A stretch of 64,000 nucleotides of DNA from Psychrobacter glacincola (GCA_001411745.2 LIQB01000012.1:37314-101313); one strand, 5' to 3'. Counted from the stretch's first letter, positions 33,984 through 44,003 are shown. Numbers and translations: made by a program. Notes: generated by a model from the letters alone, not told the origin.

Positions 33984-36641
33984 TTAAACGATATCTAGCG
34001 TGCCATCGATAAACTCTTTGGCAAAGCGCTGTAGCATACCGCCTGCGTTGTACATTTTGACCTCATCAGCAGTATCTAAACGACATTTCACTAAGGCTTT
34101 ATCGACAGTGCCATCTGTGCGGTTAATGACCAATGTCATCTCACCGCCAGCAGACACTTCGCCTTCGATATCAAATACTTCGGTGCCATCGATATTAAGC
34201 GTATTACGATTGACACCTTCTTTAAACTGTAAAGGTAGCGCTCCCATACCGACTAAGTTTTGACGATGGATACGCTCAAAATCTTCTGCGACGACGACTT
34301 CTACGCCTGCTAAACGCACACCTTTAGCAGCCCAGTCACGGCTTGAGCCTTGACCATAGCCATCACCTGCGATGATGATAAGCGGCTGCTCTCGATTCAT
34401 GTAGGTTTCAATGGCTTCCCACATGCGCATGACTTGACCTTCAGGCTCTACTCTAGCAAGCGAACCTTGAATAACTTCACCTGTCTCGTCACGTACCATC
34501 TCATTCAATAGCTTAGGATTGGCAAAGGTTGCACGCTGCGCGGTTAAGTGGTCGCCGCGATGGGTGGCGTAAGAATTATAATCTTCGCTAGGTAAACCCA
34601 TAGCATCAAGGTACTCGCCAGCAGCTGAGTCACCTAAGATAGCATTAGATGGCGATAAATGGTCAGTAGTGATATTGTCACCTAACACCGCTAACGGGCG
34701 CATACCTTTTAGCTTATTCATCGCTGCCATTTTGCCTTCCCAATACGGCGGACGGCGGATATAAGTCGTCTGTTCACGCCAGTTATAGAGCGGACTTAAT
34801 GCTTTGCCGGTGTCTTTTTTGGCTTCGTCAAACATCGGAATATAAACAGCGTTAAATTGCTCAGGTTTTACCGCTTTAGCCACGACGGCATCAACTTCAT
34901 CATCATCGAACCAGATGTCTTTTAGATAAACGTCATTGCCGTCTTGGTCTTTGCCCAATGAGTCTTTTTCGATATCAAAACGGATATTACCGGCAATAGC
35001 ATAGGCAATCACCAATGGTGGTGATGCTAAAAATGCTTGCTTGGCATACGGATGGATACGACCATCAAAGTTACGGTTACCAGACAGTACAGCTGTGGTG
35101 AACAGATCATTATCGATAATTTCTTTTTCGATATCTGGGTCAAGTGCGCCGCTCATACCATTACAAGTGGTACAAGCAAAGCCAACCACGTCAAAGCCAA
35201 TTTCTTGTAGCTCAGGCATCAGTCCTGCTTCTTCTAAGTACATTTTTACCGTTTTTGAGCCTGGTGCTAATGATGATTTCACCCAAGGTTTCCGTAACAA
35301 GCCTTTAGCATTGGCGTTACGAGCGACAAGGCCTGCAGCAACCATGTTACGTGGGTTTGAGGTATTGGTACAGCTGGTAATAGCCGCGATAATCACCGCA
35401 CCATCTGGCATTAGACCATCTTTTGGTTCAGGCAGTTTTTCGTCAGCGCCATGAGCGATACCTTTGGCAACCAAATCCGTGGTTGATACGCGAGCATGCG
35501 GGCGTGAAGGGCCCGCCATGTTACGGGCAACAGCGGACAAATCAAACTCAAGTACACGGTCATAAACCGCATTTTCCATACCATCAGCCCATAGACCGGT
35601 CTGCTTAGCATACTGCTCAACCAATTTTATTTGAGCTTCACTACGACCCGTCAGACGCAAGTAATCAATGGTTTGCTCATCGATATAGAACATCGCCGCC
35701 GTTGCGCCATATTCAGGTGTCATATTGGAGATAGAGGCACGGTCACCAACACTCAGCTGACGTGCACCTTCACCAAAGAATTCAATATAAGTAGAGACCA
35801 CGCCTGCATCACGTAAAAACTCAGTCATCGCAAGTACGAGATCCGTACCGGTAATGCCTTTTTGCAATTTGCCGGTTAATTTAACTCCAACGTAATCTGG
35901 CAGGCGCATATAAGACGGGTTGCCTAGCATGACGCTCTCAGCTTCAAGGCCGCCAACACCGATTGAGATAACACCTAAAGCATCAACCATTGGCGTATGG
36001 CTATCGGTACCGACCAAGGTGTCAGCAAAAGCGACTTCTTCACCAGCTTTATTTTTTACCACTTGTACCACAGGTGACATTTTTTCTAGGTTAATCTGAT
36101 GCATGATGCCGTTACCCGGTGGCACGACGTTCACATTGTCAAAGGCATACTGGCACCAGTTGATAAAGTGAAAACGGTCATCATTGCGGCGCTCTTCAAT
36201 CGCGCGGTTTTTCTCAAAAGCGTTTTCTTCAAAGCCTGCATGCTCAACAGCCAGCGAGTGATCAACGATGAGCTGAGTCGGCACAATAGGGTTTACTTTA
36301 GACGGATCGCCGCCTTGCTCAGCGATGGCATCACGCAAACCTGCCAAATCAACAAACGCAGTCTGACCCAAGATATCATGACAGACCACGCGGGCAGGGT
36401 ACCAAGGAAAGTCGAGGTCTTGCTTGCCTTCGATATGCTGCTTTAGCGCATCGGTTAACTCTTCTGGTGGGCAACGGCGTACCAAGTTTTCACACAATAC
36501 TTTTGAGCAGAATGGTAGCTTGTCATAAGCACCAGCTTCGATACTCTCGACAGCCTCACGGGTGTCAAAGTAATAAAGATCAGTATCTGGAAGCTGTTTT
36601 TTGAATTGTTCGTTCATTGGTTGTACGAGGGCGTTGTCCAT
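33984..36641 (-). CDS. acnD: Fe/S-dependent 2-methylisocitrate dehydratase (AcnD)
   Basis: An aconitase-like enzyme of 885 residues that dehydrates 2-methylcitrate, replacing PrpD in many bacteria together with PrpF. N-terminal landmarks are DTDLYYFDTREAVESI and LPFCSKVLCENLVRRC. ARVVCHDILGQTAFVDLAGLRD follows. The three iron-sulfur cysteines are expected in AITSCTNTSNPRNM (near residue 417) and FACTTCNGMSG (near 480). The swivel domain has DGYGQGSSRDWAAKG near 770. A good ribosome-binding site (AAAGGTGA) is 5 bases before the ATG. It lies 319 bases downstream of prpC in the same direction. Confidence 0.95.
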   Translation of the reverse strand: MDNALVQPMNEQFKKQLPDTDLYYFDTREAVESIEAGAYDKLPFCSKVLCENLVRRCPPEELTDALKQHIEGKQDLDFPWYPARVVCHDILGQTAFVDLAGLRDAIAEQGGDPSKVNPIVPTQLIVDHSLAVEHAGFEENAFEKNRAIEERRNDDRFHFINWCQYAFDNVNVVPPGNGIMHQINLEKMSPVVQVVKNKAGEEVAFADTLVGTDSHTPMVDALGVISIGVGGLEAESVMLGNPSYMRLPDYVGVKLTGKLQKGITGTDLVLAMTEFLRDAGVVSTYIEFFGEGARQLSVGDRASISNMTPEYGATAAMFYIDEQTIDYLRLTGRSEAQIKLVEQYAKQTGLWADGMENAVYDRVLEFDLSAVARNMAGPSRPHARVSTTDLVAKGIAHGADEKLPEPKDGLMPDGAVIIAAITSCTNTSNPRNMVAAGLVARNANAKGLLRKPWVKSSLAPGSKTVKMYLEEAGLMPELQEIGFDVVGFACTTCNGMSGALDPDIEKEIIDNDLFTTAVLSGNRNFDGRIHPYAKQAFLASPPLVIAYAIAGNIRFDIEKDSLGKDQDGNDVYLKDIWFDDDEVDAVVAKAVKPEQFNAVYIPMFDEAKKDTGKALSPLYNWREQTTYIRRPPYWEGKMAAMNKLKGMRPLAVLGDNITTDHLSPSNAILGDSAAGEYLDAMGLPSEDYNSYATHRGDHLTAQRATFANPKLLNEMVRDETGEVIQGSLARVEPEGQVMRMWEAIETYMNREQPLIIIAGDGYGQGSSRDWAAKGVRLAGVEVVVAEDFERIHRQNLVGMGALPLQFKEGVNRNTLNIDGTEVFDIEGEVSAGGEMTLVINRTDGTVDKALVKCRLDTADEVKMYNAGGMLQRFAKEFIDGTLDIV

Positions 36642-36960
36642 AAGTCACCTTTGGCTGTTGGCTAATTATAATAAATCGTTAAACGTCAATATTAGGTAAA
36701 AGTCATTCCTTTAGCAAAATCATCGTTCGTTATTATAGGCTTTGCTAAAGAAGCGATATTGAAAAGTAAAAAAACGTGGTTTATATAAAGAAATGTTTAT
36801 ATGAAAAAGACAGCGTATGACGATTAAGCCCAAACAGACAATAAGGCTCAATCATCATATCGTTACCAGCCAGCACTATTGCTAGCTGATAGTAATTATT
36901 TGGCAAAAAGCACTGAACAATCATCATTCAAAACTGAATAACAACTACTTAATAATAAGC
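36642..36960 (-). other. Intergenic region between prpC and acnD
   Basis: 319 bases without a gene. It separates two prp genes of the same strand, so it may hold a promoter for acnD or the end of the prpC transcript. I see no convincing terminator hairpin or operator. Confidence 0.5.
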
Positions 36961-38100
36961 TTAACGCGCATTCATATCTGGTACTGGACGCAATTCTTCG
37001 CCAGTGTACTCTGCGCTTGGGCGAATGATGCGGTTATTAGCACGTTGCTCAAATACGTGTGCCGCCCAGCCCGTTAGACGCGAGCAAACAAAGATTGGCG
37101 TGAACAGCTTGGTTGGGATACCCATGAAGTGATAAGCAGAGGCATGGAAAAAGTCAGCATTACAGAACAGTTTTTTCTCACGCCACATGACCTCTTCACA
37201 GCGTACTGATACTGGGTATAGCACTTCATCACCAACATCCGCTGCCAGTTTTTCAGCCCAGCCTTTAATCACCACGTTACGCGGATCTGACTCGCTATAG
37301 ATGGCATGACCAAAGCCCATAATTTTGTCTTTACGCGCCAGCATACCCATCATTTCTTCTTCGGCTTCATCAGGTGAACTAAAGCCTTCAATCATATCCA
37401 TCGCCGCCTCATTAGCGCCACCATGCAGAGGACCGCGTAGTGAACCGATTGCGCCAGTGATACAAGAATGGATATCGGACAAGGTAGATGCACATACACG
37501 TGCGGTAAAGGTCGAGGCGTTGAACTCATGCTCTGCGTACAAGATAAGAGACACGTTCATCACTTTTGTGTGTAGCTCGTTTGGTTTTTCACCTTTAAGC
37601 AAATGTAAGAAATGACCGCCAATGGTGGCATCATCAGTTTCGGTTTCGATACGCACGTTGTCATGGGTAAAACGATACCAGTAGTTGATGATAGAAGGGA
37701 ATACCGCAAGCATGCGATCTGCTTGGTCGTTTTCTTCCTCAAAACTCATTTCTGTTTCTAAGTTACCTAGCATAGAGCAACCGGTACGTAATACATCCAT
37801 CGGATGCGATTCGGCAGGGATACGCTCAAGCACGTCTTTTAATGACTGCGGTAGACCACGCAAGTTTTTTAGCTTAGTCTGGTAAGCGTCAAGCTCTGTT
37901 TGGTTCGGCAAGTTGCCGTAGAGTAGCAAGTAGGCCACTTCTTCAAAGATGCATTTGTCTGCCAGTTCTGACACGTCATAACCGCGATACGTCAGACCAG
38001 AGCCTGATTTGCCGACGGTAGATAGCGCGGTTTTGCCTGCGACTTGTCCGCGTAGACCTGCACCTGACAATACTTTTGTTGATGAGTTTTGTGCTGCCAT
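36961..38100 (-). CDS. prpC: 2-methylcitrate synthase
   Basis: PrpC condenses propionyl-CoA with oxaloacetate to form 2-methylcitrate, the entry step of the cycle. It has 379 residues, typical for the family and shorter than citrate synthase GltA. Active-site segments are LHGGANEAAMDMIEGF near residue 226, IMGFGHAIYSESDPRN near 261, and the catalytic Asp in FCNADFFHASAYHFMGIP near 316. The N-terminus (GLRGQVAGKTALSTVGKSGSGLTYRGYDV; landmark LTYRGYDV) is typical. The ribosome-binding site AAAGGAA lies 8 bases before the ATG. A DUF2059-like lipoprotein gene lies between it and prpB. Confidence 0.95.
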   Translation of the reverse strand: MAAQNSSTKVLSGAGLRGQVAGKTALSTVGKSGSGLTYRGYDVSELADKCIFEEVAYLLLYGNLPNQTELDAYQTKLKNLRGLPQSLKDVLERIPAESHPMDVLRTGCSMLGNLETEMSFEEENDQADRMLAVFPSIINYWYRFTHDNVRIETETDDATIGGHFLHLLKGEKPNELHTKVMNVSLILYAEHEFNASTFTARVCASTLSDIHSCITGAIGSLRGPLHGGANEAAMDMIEGFSSPDEAEEEMMGMLARKDKIMGFGHAIYSESDPRNVVIKGWAEKLAADVGDEVLYPVSVRCEEVMWREKKLFCNADFFHASAYHFMGIPTKLFTPIFVCSRLTGWAAHVFEQRANNRIIRPSAEYTGEELRPVPDMNAR

Positions 38101-38193
38101 GATGAAATTCCTTTTGTGGGTAGCTTTTCGGGTGAAAAACAGTGTTTCTAAGTTTCTAATAATAAATTTATTGGTTAATGACTGACTATAGCG

Positions 38194-38847
38194 TTACGCA
38201 GGCTGTTCAGGCTGTGGGCCATTTAAGTCGACATTGCAACGCTCAAATTCAGCTTCAATAGGGCCATTCAAGACTTCCATTGCGCTGCCTTCGCCTTCTG
38301 CATTATTGATCTTCATATACTTGACACCCAGTGGTGATTCCATGAATGTCTGAATCTCAGTCATCTCTTCTGGGGTAGGATCAGCCATTGGCGTTGCAAT
38401 CTCTTCACCATTCATGACACGCAGTTGCTCATTGCCAAACGTAATCAGCTTTTTCCCTACCTCTGACGTGTAAAAGCTATCCAACTCTTGTAACTCTGCC
38501 TCGGTAAACTGACTCTTATAGAAACGATCGACTTCGGCTTTACCCAAATCTTTGTCACGTGATTCAAGGCAGCTGACTTGCTCAGCACTGAGTGCGCCAC
38601 TATTGATAACTGGTGCGAACAATAGACTGTCGACGGTATCTAACGTAATCGTCGTCATGACCAAGTCATCTTGAGTGGCAGGTGCAAGAGCCTCTTTGGT
38701 AGCATCAACTTCAGCAGTGCTTGCACCACTGGTCGTATCGTCGGCGGTTTCTGGTGTTTTATCACAGCCCGTCATGAATAATAGCGCCGCAAGCGTGCTG
38801 CTCAGTAGTGACGTTTTAAGAGCAGTATTAGCAGTAAAAAATGGCAT
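38194..38847 (-). CDS. Putative lipoprotein with DUF2059-like domain
   Basis: A secreted protein of 217 residues. The chosen ATG gives a signal peptide with hydrophobic core LSSTLAALLFMTGC and a lipid-acceptor Cys; a longer frame of 17 more codons lacks this advantage. A T/S/A-rich linker is followed by a helical domain with VDRFYKSQFTEAELQELDSFYTSEVGKKL near residue 120. That is typical of DUF2059-like proteins, in which a Y-S-x-x-G-K-K motif recurs. The function is unknown. It lies between prpC and prpB on the same strand (93 and 114 bases), so it is probably co-expressed with them. Confidence 0.75.
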   Translation of the reverse strand: MPFFTANTALKTSLLSSTLAALLFMTGCDKTPETADDTTSGASTAEVDATKEALAPATQDDLVMTTITLDTVDSLLFAPVINSGALSAEQVSCLESRDKDLGKAEVDRFYKSQFTEAELQELDSFYTSEVGKKLITFGNEQLRVMNGEEIATPMADPTPEEMTEIQTFMESPLGVKYMKINNAEGEGSAMEVLNGPIEAEFERCNVDLNGPQPEQPA

Positions 38848-38961
38848 AAATGACCTAAAAGTAAATGAAGACGGATTTTGAAAAGATAACACACTCAAAG
38901 GTGATTTATTTTTTCGGCGTTGCTAGTTAGTAATTACTATTTAGTAATTAGTGGTTGTTAA

Positions 38962-39855
38962 CTACTTCTTATCAGCAAATAGCTTGTCTAGTGTTTGCTC
39001 AAACTCGTGATAATTTAAGAAATCATACAGCTCCATGCGGGTTTGCATGGTATCAACAACTTTTTCTTGTGTGCCATCAGTCAATAGATGCTGATAAACG
39101 TTTAATGCCGCTTTGTTCATCGCACGGAATGCTGATAGTGGGTACAACACCATCTCGACACCCACGCTATACAGTTGATCAGTAGTGTAAAGGTCGGTCT
39201 GACCAAACTCTGTCATGTTGGCCAGTACTGGGATATCTAGTACATCTGTGAATTTACGATACATCTCGATATCCGTTAAGGCTTCAGCAAAAATCATGTC
39301 TGCACCAGCTTCTTGGAACGCGACTGCACGCTCTACAGCAGCATCAAGACCTTCTACAGATAGCGCATCCGTACGTGCCATGACCACAAAATCAGGGTCC
39401 GTTTTGGCATCCAATGCCGCTTTTAGACGATCGACCATTTCTGAAATACTGACGATTTCTTTATTTGGGCGATGACCACAACGCTTTTGCGCCACTTGGT
39501 CTTCGATATGTACCGCTGCCACGCCTGATTTTTCCATTTTTCTGATGGTTTGGGCAATGTTAAATGCACCGCCAAAACCAGTGTCGATATCTACTAATAA
39601 CGGCGTATCAACCGCATCGGTAATACGGCGCGCATCTTCTAAAACGTTATCAAGGCTAGTCATACCCAAGTCTGGCAGACCAAATGAGGCATTTGCCACA
39701 CCAGCACCAGAGAGATATAACGCTTGGTGACCGACTTGGGTCGCCATCATTGCAGTATAGGCATTGATAGCACCTGCAATTTGTAGTGGCTGGTTATTAT
39801 CGTTTTTTTGGGTCAAAGCACTGCGAAAGCGTGCGCCTGCTGAAGATAAAGTCAT
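38962..39855 (-). CDS. prpB: 2-methylisocitrate lyase
   Basis: PrpB cleaves 2-methylisocitrate to pyruvate and succinate, the last step of the cycle. It has the isocitrate lyase/PEP mutase fold with 297 residues. Landmarks are [16 protein letters not shown], the metal-binding [11 protein letters not shown] near residue 85, the catalytic-loop [10 protein letters not shown] near 120, and VMARTDAL near 155. The frame continues 19 codons further upstream. This start is chosen because GCAAGGAC lies 8 bases before it and because family members begin in this way. It is first in the prpB-lipoprotein-prpC-acnD order, which suggests a main promoter upstream of it. Confidence 0.95.
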   Translation of the reverse strand: MTLSSAGARFRSALTQKNDNNQPLQIAGAINAYTAMMATQVGHQALYLSGAGVANASFGLPDLGMTSLDNVLEDARRITDAVDTPLLVDIDTGFGGAFNIAQTIRKMEKSGVAAVHIEDQVAQKRCGHRPNKEIVSISEMVDRLKAALDAKTDPDFVVMARTDALSVEGLDAAVERAVAFQEAGADMIFAEALTDIEMYRKFTDVLDIPVLANMTEFGQTDLYTTDQLYSVGVEMVLYPLSAFRAMNKAALNVYQHLLTDGTQEKVVDTMQTRMELYDFLNYHEFEQTLDKLFADKK

Positions 39856-40209
39856 GTAAGTGTCCTTGCATAGAGAGATAGTATTATCGTTATTGTGTTC
39901 GATTATACCCAATAATCAGTGAGTGAAAAGCATTGTTTGAGTGCAATAAATTAGATAATTTAAACAACTAGTTTATTAAAATTAATATTATTCACTATAT
40001 AAATAGCATTATCTATAAAGTAATGGTTTGCTCAAACTATTATTCATATTGCTGAATTCGCAAAGACACGTATAGCCCATGATTTACATTTATTTACAAT
40101 AGCGGTTGCGCTTATTTTTATCGATTCATGATTTTAGCTTACCAAAAAGCCCTAATAGCTAAGCTAAAAGGGCTTTTATGATATAAATAGATATTTTTAA
40201 AACCGATAC
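39856..40209 (-). promoter_or_regulatory. prpB upstream region
   Basis: A gene-free stretch of 354 bases. It contains the terminator of the Nramp-family gene (40145-40177) and, nearer to prpB, a very AT-rich tract (39950-40020) that probably holds the promoter of the prp genes. No confident operator could be picked out. Confidence 0.4.
40145..40177 (-). terminator. Terminator of the Nramp-family gene
   Basis: Stem AAAAGCCCT/AGGGCTTTT with a 15-nt loop that itself contains TAGCT/AGCTA. On the minus strand the T tract follows directly. Confidence 0.85.
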
Positions 40210-41508
40210 CTAGCCAAATAGTCCAGCAAGATTGGCTAAAAATAACAGCGCAAAACCCGTTAAGAAGATGAGTCCCGCGATAGAGAGTGCATTCATACCA
40301 AAAGACAGTTTTTTATGGTTTTTAACCAGTGAGTAATTTAACCAGCCAAAGATAGGCGCTGAGACAAACGCCGATATCATGGCAAACTTAAGCATAGTAC
40401 CTAATTGTCCAGTAAAGAAAGTGATAATCATCAACCCACCACCGATAGCATAGGTCGTCCAAAAAGCGATTTGCTTTTTGTTGATTTCGCTTTCACCTTT
40501 TATTAGACGCCAGCACTCAGCGTTGGCACGGCCATAACCGTCTGCACAGGTAATCGTCGTGCCAAACATACACATAAAGGCGACGAAAGCGACCAATAGA
40601 CGTGACCATTCACCGATAGTTGCGGTATACATGTTAATCAACTGATTGATATAAGCGCCACCAACCAGCTCAATTTCTTGTCCTGAGCCATACTGTACAA
40701 ACACACCTAACGATAAGAAGAACAATGCCAAAATTGCTGAGACGGCATAACCGACGTTAAAATCTAACAAACCTTGGCGATGGGTGGTGTGATCGGCTTT
40801 GACTTTGGCAGATGTCCACATCGAGGTAATGGCGGCAAACTCAAGCGGTGCTGGCATCCAGCCCATGAGTGCCACGATGAAACCTAAAGTTGCTAAATTC
40901 CAAGGAGAGGCGGCCACAAAGTCAGCAGCCATGACTGTCGGCTTGCCAGCAGCAATGATGACAGCAGCGACGGTCGCAGTCGTCAAGGCAATCATAATCC
41001 ATTTGGTCACACCATCGAGCAGCTTATAGTGACCCGCAATTAAAAAGAACCAAGAAACCGCCACGATAATCAATGACAGTGCCATCGTCGAAAGACCAAG
41101 GGAGGCGGGTAGCATAAAGCCTAGTATCACCGCCGCGATGAGCGAAACCGCACCCGTACTAATGACAGCTGATAGGATAGAGAGTATAAAATATACCCAC
41201 AGATATACTTTTGAGCGTTTGGCATAGCCTGCAATCAAACTCTCGCCAGTGTCATAGACGTAGTCGGTTGCAAAGCGAAAAAATGGATACTTAAAAACGT
41301 TGGCTAAAATAATCATAATGGCCAGTTGCCAGCCATATATAGCGCCAGCCTGCGTCGATGAAATCAAATGCGAGCCACCGATAGCAGCGGTTGCCATCAA
41401 AATACCGGGACCAAAGATGCGCCAGCTAAAGCCTTCTTGCGGCGAGGTCGCAGTATCGTCAGTGGCATTTGGGTTGGTGCGTGGGTTATTGAGTGGTTGT
41501 GTGGTCAT
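40210..41508 (-). CDS. Nramp-family carrier lacking the canonical metal-binding motifs
   Basis: A 432-residue inner-membrane protein with about 11 predicted helices and clear Nramp-family shape. It begins FGPGILMATAAIGGSHLISSTQAGAIYGW, given here as landmarks FGPGILMATAA and QAGAIYGW. In metal-transporting Nramp proteins this position reads DPGN in helix 1 and MPH in helix 6. Here they read IGGSHL and GWMPAPLEF. The protein therefore should not bind divalent metals in the usual way and may carry another substrate. The start is the internal ATG with AGAGGT upstream; the frame extends 12 codons further. Its place between prpB and a LysR regulator hints at an organic-acid role, which is inference only. 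Confidence 0.8.
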   Translation of the reverse strand: MTTQPLNNPRTNPNATDDTATSPQEGFSWRIFGPGILMATAAIGGSHLISSTQAGAIYGWQLAIMIILANVFKYPFFRFATDYVYDTGESLIAGYAKRSKVYLWVYFILSILSAVISTGAVSLIAAVILGFMLPASLGLSTMALSLIIVAVSWFFLIAGHYKLLDGVTKWIMIALTTATVAAVIIAAGKPTVMAADFVAASPWNLATLGFIVALMGWMPAPLEFAAITSMWTSAKVKADHTTHRQGLLDFNVGYAVSAILALFFLSLGVFVQYGSGQEIELVGGAYINQLINMYTATIGEWSRLLVAFVAFMCMFGTTITCADGYGRANAECWRLIKGESEINKKQIAFWTTYAIGGGLMIITFFTGQLGTMLKFAMISAFVSAPIFGWLNYSLVKNHKKLSFGMNALSIAGLIFLTGFALLFLANLAGLFG

Positions 41509-41794
41509 GAATACCTCTAAATGGTTAAAACGGCAAATTATCACCTACCTGTGTCAGCTTGCCAATGATCATGAGAGAAGCGCTTTATAAACTGCTTAAA
41601 TATAAAACGATTCATCTTGTATCGACTTTAGCACACCGAAGCCAGTCAGGAGAATGATTATTCTAGTTGTTATTACTATTTGTTTGCATTGCCATTCTTT
41701 TTAGTTAGCATAATCAGTTGATAATATCAAGTATTAAGGCTGATTATTTTTTAGCGGTTCTTTATAACACAATATCCATTCAATATCTGATAAT

Positions 41795-42808
41795 TTAAGG
41801 CTGTGACACAAATTTTTGCTGCCGATAAGTGATGCCGCGCTGCTCATATACCTGATAGGTGGCGCTCAGTAAATCAGAAATGCTGGGATGAACGAAATCT
41901 TTGAGTGTATGTAGATAAATAGGGGAGGTGACGTTTTCGTGTACTAAACGTTGATAACTGATTTGGTCGGTACGCACGGTCTTTAGGCTAGCAGGCACAA
42001 GCGTAATGCCTTCACCAGCCGCCACCAAGCCTAGCGCTACTTGCAAGTCACTCACCGTCGTAGTCATAAAAGGCGAAATACCGTATTGTGCGAATAAGTG
42101 TAGTAAAGGCTCCGTAATAGGCGCGCTATGTGCGGATTGCTCAGCGCTTGTGCGTCTGGATTTTGTATTACTATCCAGCTTTGCGCTGGTTGATCTTACG
42201 CTCGTCGCTATCGGTAAATGAGTTTGATGGTAGAGAATCAGTCGATTGTTTGCTAAGTCTATCAATCGCTGCTCCTTTACATGCGCCAAAGGATGGGCTT
42301 TTGGTAAGGCGACGACATAACGCTCATGACGCAGTAGTATTTGCTGAATCCATGGATCTTGATGGGGGAAACGCCCAAAACCGATGTCTATCTCACCAGA
42401 TTTGAGCGCCTCTATTTGTTGATATGAGCTGATGTCTTTGAGATTGACTTCGATATCGGGGCTGGATTGCTTTAGCATGGCAATAATTTCAGGAAGCAAT
42501 CCATAAAGCACGGATGGGACAAAGCCAATATTCAGCATACTACTGGGCGTAGATAGCCGCTGCGTCATGCTGGTGACGGTATCAATCTCTGTCAATATGG
42601 CGCTGATTTTGTCGTAAAAGAATGTACCCGCTTCGGTCAAATGTAGCGGTCTATGGTAGCGATCGACCAATTCCACACCCATATCTGTTTCAAGCTGTTT
42701 AAGCAGACGACTCAAGCTTGGTTGTGACAATCTAGTTTTAGTCGCTGCGGCACTAAAGCTCCGTGAATCTGCGATAGCAATAAAAGCGTTGAGCTGTTTT
42801 AAATCCAT
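41795..42808 (-). CDS. LysR-family transcriptional regulator
   Basis: A 337-residue LysR-type regulator. The N-terminal winged helix-turn-helix is at residues 1-60 (LNAFIAIADSRSFSAAA, LSQPSLSRLLKQLE). The effector domain starts near 90 (MLNIGFVPSVLYGLLPEIIAML). It is somewhat long because of a polar insert near residues 205-235 rich in S, T and R. It lies upstream of the Nramp-like gene on the same strand, 286 bases apart. It may control that gene or the prp cluster; LysR, GntR and Fis-type regulators are all known for prp genes in different bacteria. The target is unproven. Confidence 0.85.
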   Translation of the reverse strand: MDLKQLNAFIAIADSRSFSAAATKTRLSQPSLSRLLKQLETDMGVELVDRYHRPLHLTEAGTFFYDKISAILTEIDTVTSMTQRLSTPSSMLNIGFVPSVLYGLLPEIIAMLKQSSPDIEVNLKDISSYQQIEALKSGEIDIGFGRFPHQDPWIQQILLRHERYVVALPKAHPLAHVKEQRLIDLANNRLILYHQTHLPIATSVRSTSAKLDSNTKSRRTSAEQSAHSAPITEPLLHLFAQYGISPFMTTTVSDLQVALGLVAAGEGITLVPASLKTVRTDQISYQRLVHENVTSPIYLHTLKDFVHPSISDLLSATYQVYEQRGITYRQQKFVSQP

Positions 42809-43046
42809 ATCTTTATGCTCACTTATTTATGATGTCACCGTTGCTTGTGGCTTATTTTTTTTGGCTATTTTGATTATTTTATCCGAATAAGAGCAGTAAG
42901 CGACAAATTATGCTTGAAGCGAACGAGGCGAGCTACTATATTGTTTGTTAACGTTAGTGTTACACTTTAGCAAACAATAAAAACTTTATTCTTAATTCTA
43001 GCTGTTATCTACTTTTTCGCGGTAAAAACTGGTTTGGTATTACTTC

Positions 43047-44003
43047 ATGAGCGACAAAAAAAATAGCCCTAATGCGCAGTTAGAGGCAAATTTAGCCAAA
43101 ATTGCTAATACTAAGCCACGTAAGCGTATGCGTAAAGATAATATCTACGAGCGTTTCATCACACGTGTCGAAAATGTTGATAGTAATGAGGAAAACGCTA
43201 CTTTCAAAGAAAATGCATTAAAACCACTAAAAAATACCAATCATCTTTCATCATACGAGCCATTAAGCGCCACAGAGCTAGAATTATTTGCTACTTTAGA
43301 GCAAGAAAGCGTGAGCACAGGTATTAATGTAGATTTTTCTGATGACGATAAAGACGAGGGTTTTTCAACAAATCATGCACCGCTAGCTAATACTGACAAC
43401 TCTTTAGATTCTGATGCAAATAACGATAAACCTTCTTTATATATCGCTGACAGCGCGAATGCTAATGATTTAAAACGTCAAGATTCAGAAAAATTAGCAG
43501 CTGAAAAAGTTCGAAACGAACAACTATCTAATAATAACGACGCTGTAAATGACAGTGCCATTGCTAAACAATTAGCAAAATCAAAGGAAAAGCAAGTAAG
43601 TAGCAAAAAACCGCTTATTATTGGCATGATCTTTGGCTCATTATTGATTGCTATTATTGTAGCAACACTAATTTTTACCGGCGTTCTATCGACCTCAACG
43701 AAAACGATTGCACCTGATAATACAGAGACGAAAACAACAACGACAGATGCAGCACCAGCTGTTAGCACTGGCAAAGTAGTAGTAACCGATGATAACCAAC
43801 CTTCTGCTGATACAGGCGCGATAGACAAATCGACAGTGATGTCGCAACCAGAGGAATCCCCCACTGAGAATCCAGACACTAATCCTAATGGGGTAGAGAC
43901 TACTGAAGCCCCATCGACCATGCCAGCAGCTGATGCAGCCATCACTTATGATGACTTTAGAGAAGAATCCCAAAGTACCTTGTATCGTGAGACCAATGAT
44001 TAG
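43047..44003 (+). CDS. Single-pass membrane protein with C-terminal DFR-LYRE motif
   Basis: A 318-residue protein that I do not recognise. A long acidic, N/D/S-rich cytoplasmic part (residues 1-190), starting with a basic KPRKRMRKD stretch, is followed by one membrane helix (about 193-216, LIIGMIFGSLLIAIIVATLIF). A T/P-rich periplasmic part follows. It ends in AAITYDDFREESQSTLYRE, a motif that recurs twice in the next gene. The pattern suggests a cell-envelope protein with a short periplasmic recognition or anchoring motif. Nothing in the sequence gives a biochemical role. Low-complexity composition suggests it is fast-evolving and lineage-restricted. Confidence 0.75.
   Translation: MSDKKNSPNAQLEANLAKIANTKPRKRMRKDNIYERFITRVENVDSNEENATFKENALKPLKNTNHLSSYEPLSATELELFATLEQESVSTGINVDFSDDDKDEGFSTNHAPLANTDNSLDSDANNDKPSLYIADSANANDLKRQDSEKLAAEKVRNEQLSNNNDAVNDSAIAKQLAKSKEKQVSSKKPLIIGMIFGSLLIAIIVATLIFTGVLSTSTKTIAPDNTETKTTTTDAAPAVSTGKVVVTDDNQPSADTGAIDKSTVMSQPEESPTENPDTNPNGVETTEAPSTMPAADAAITYDDFREESQSTLYRETND

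Noticed and set aside
34000..36446. Several plus-strand frames of 60-137 codons opposite acnD
   Set aside because: All are antisense to a well supported enzyme gene and show no family features.
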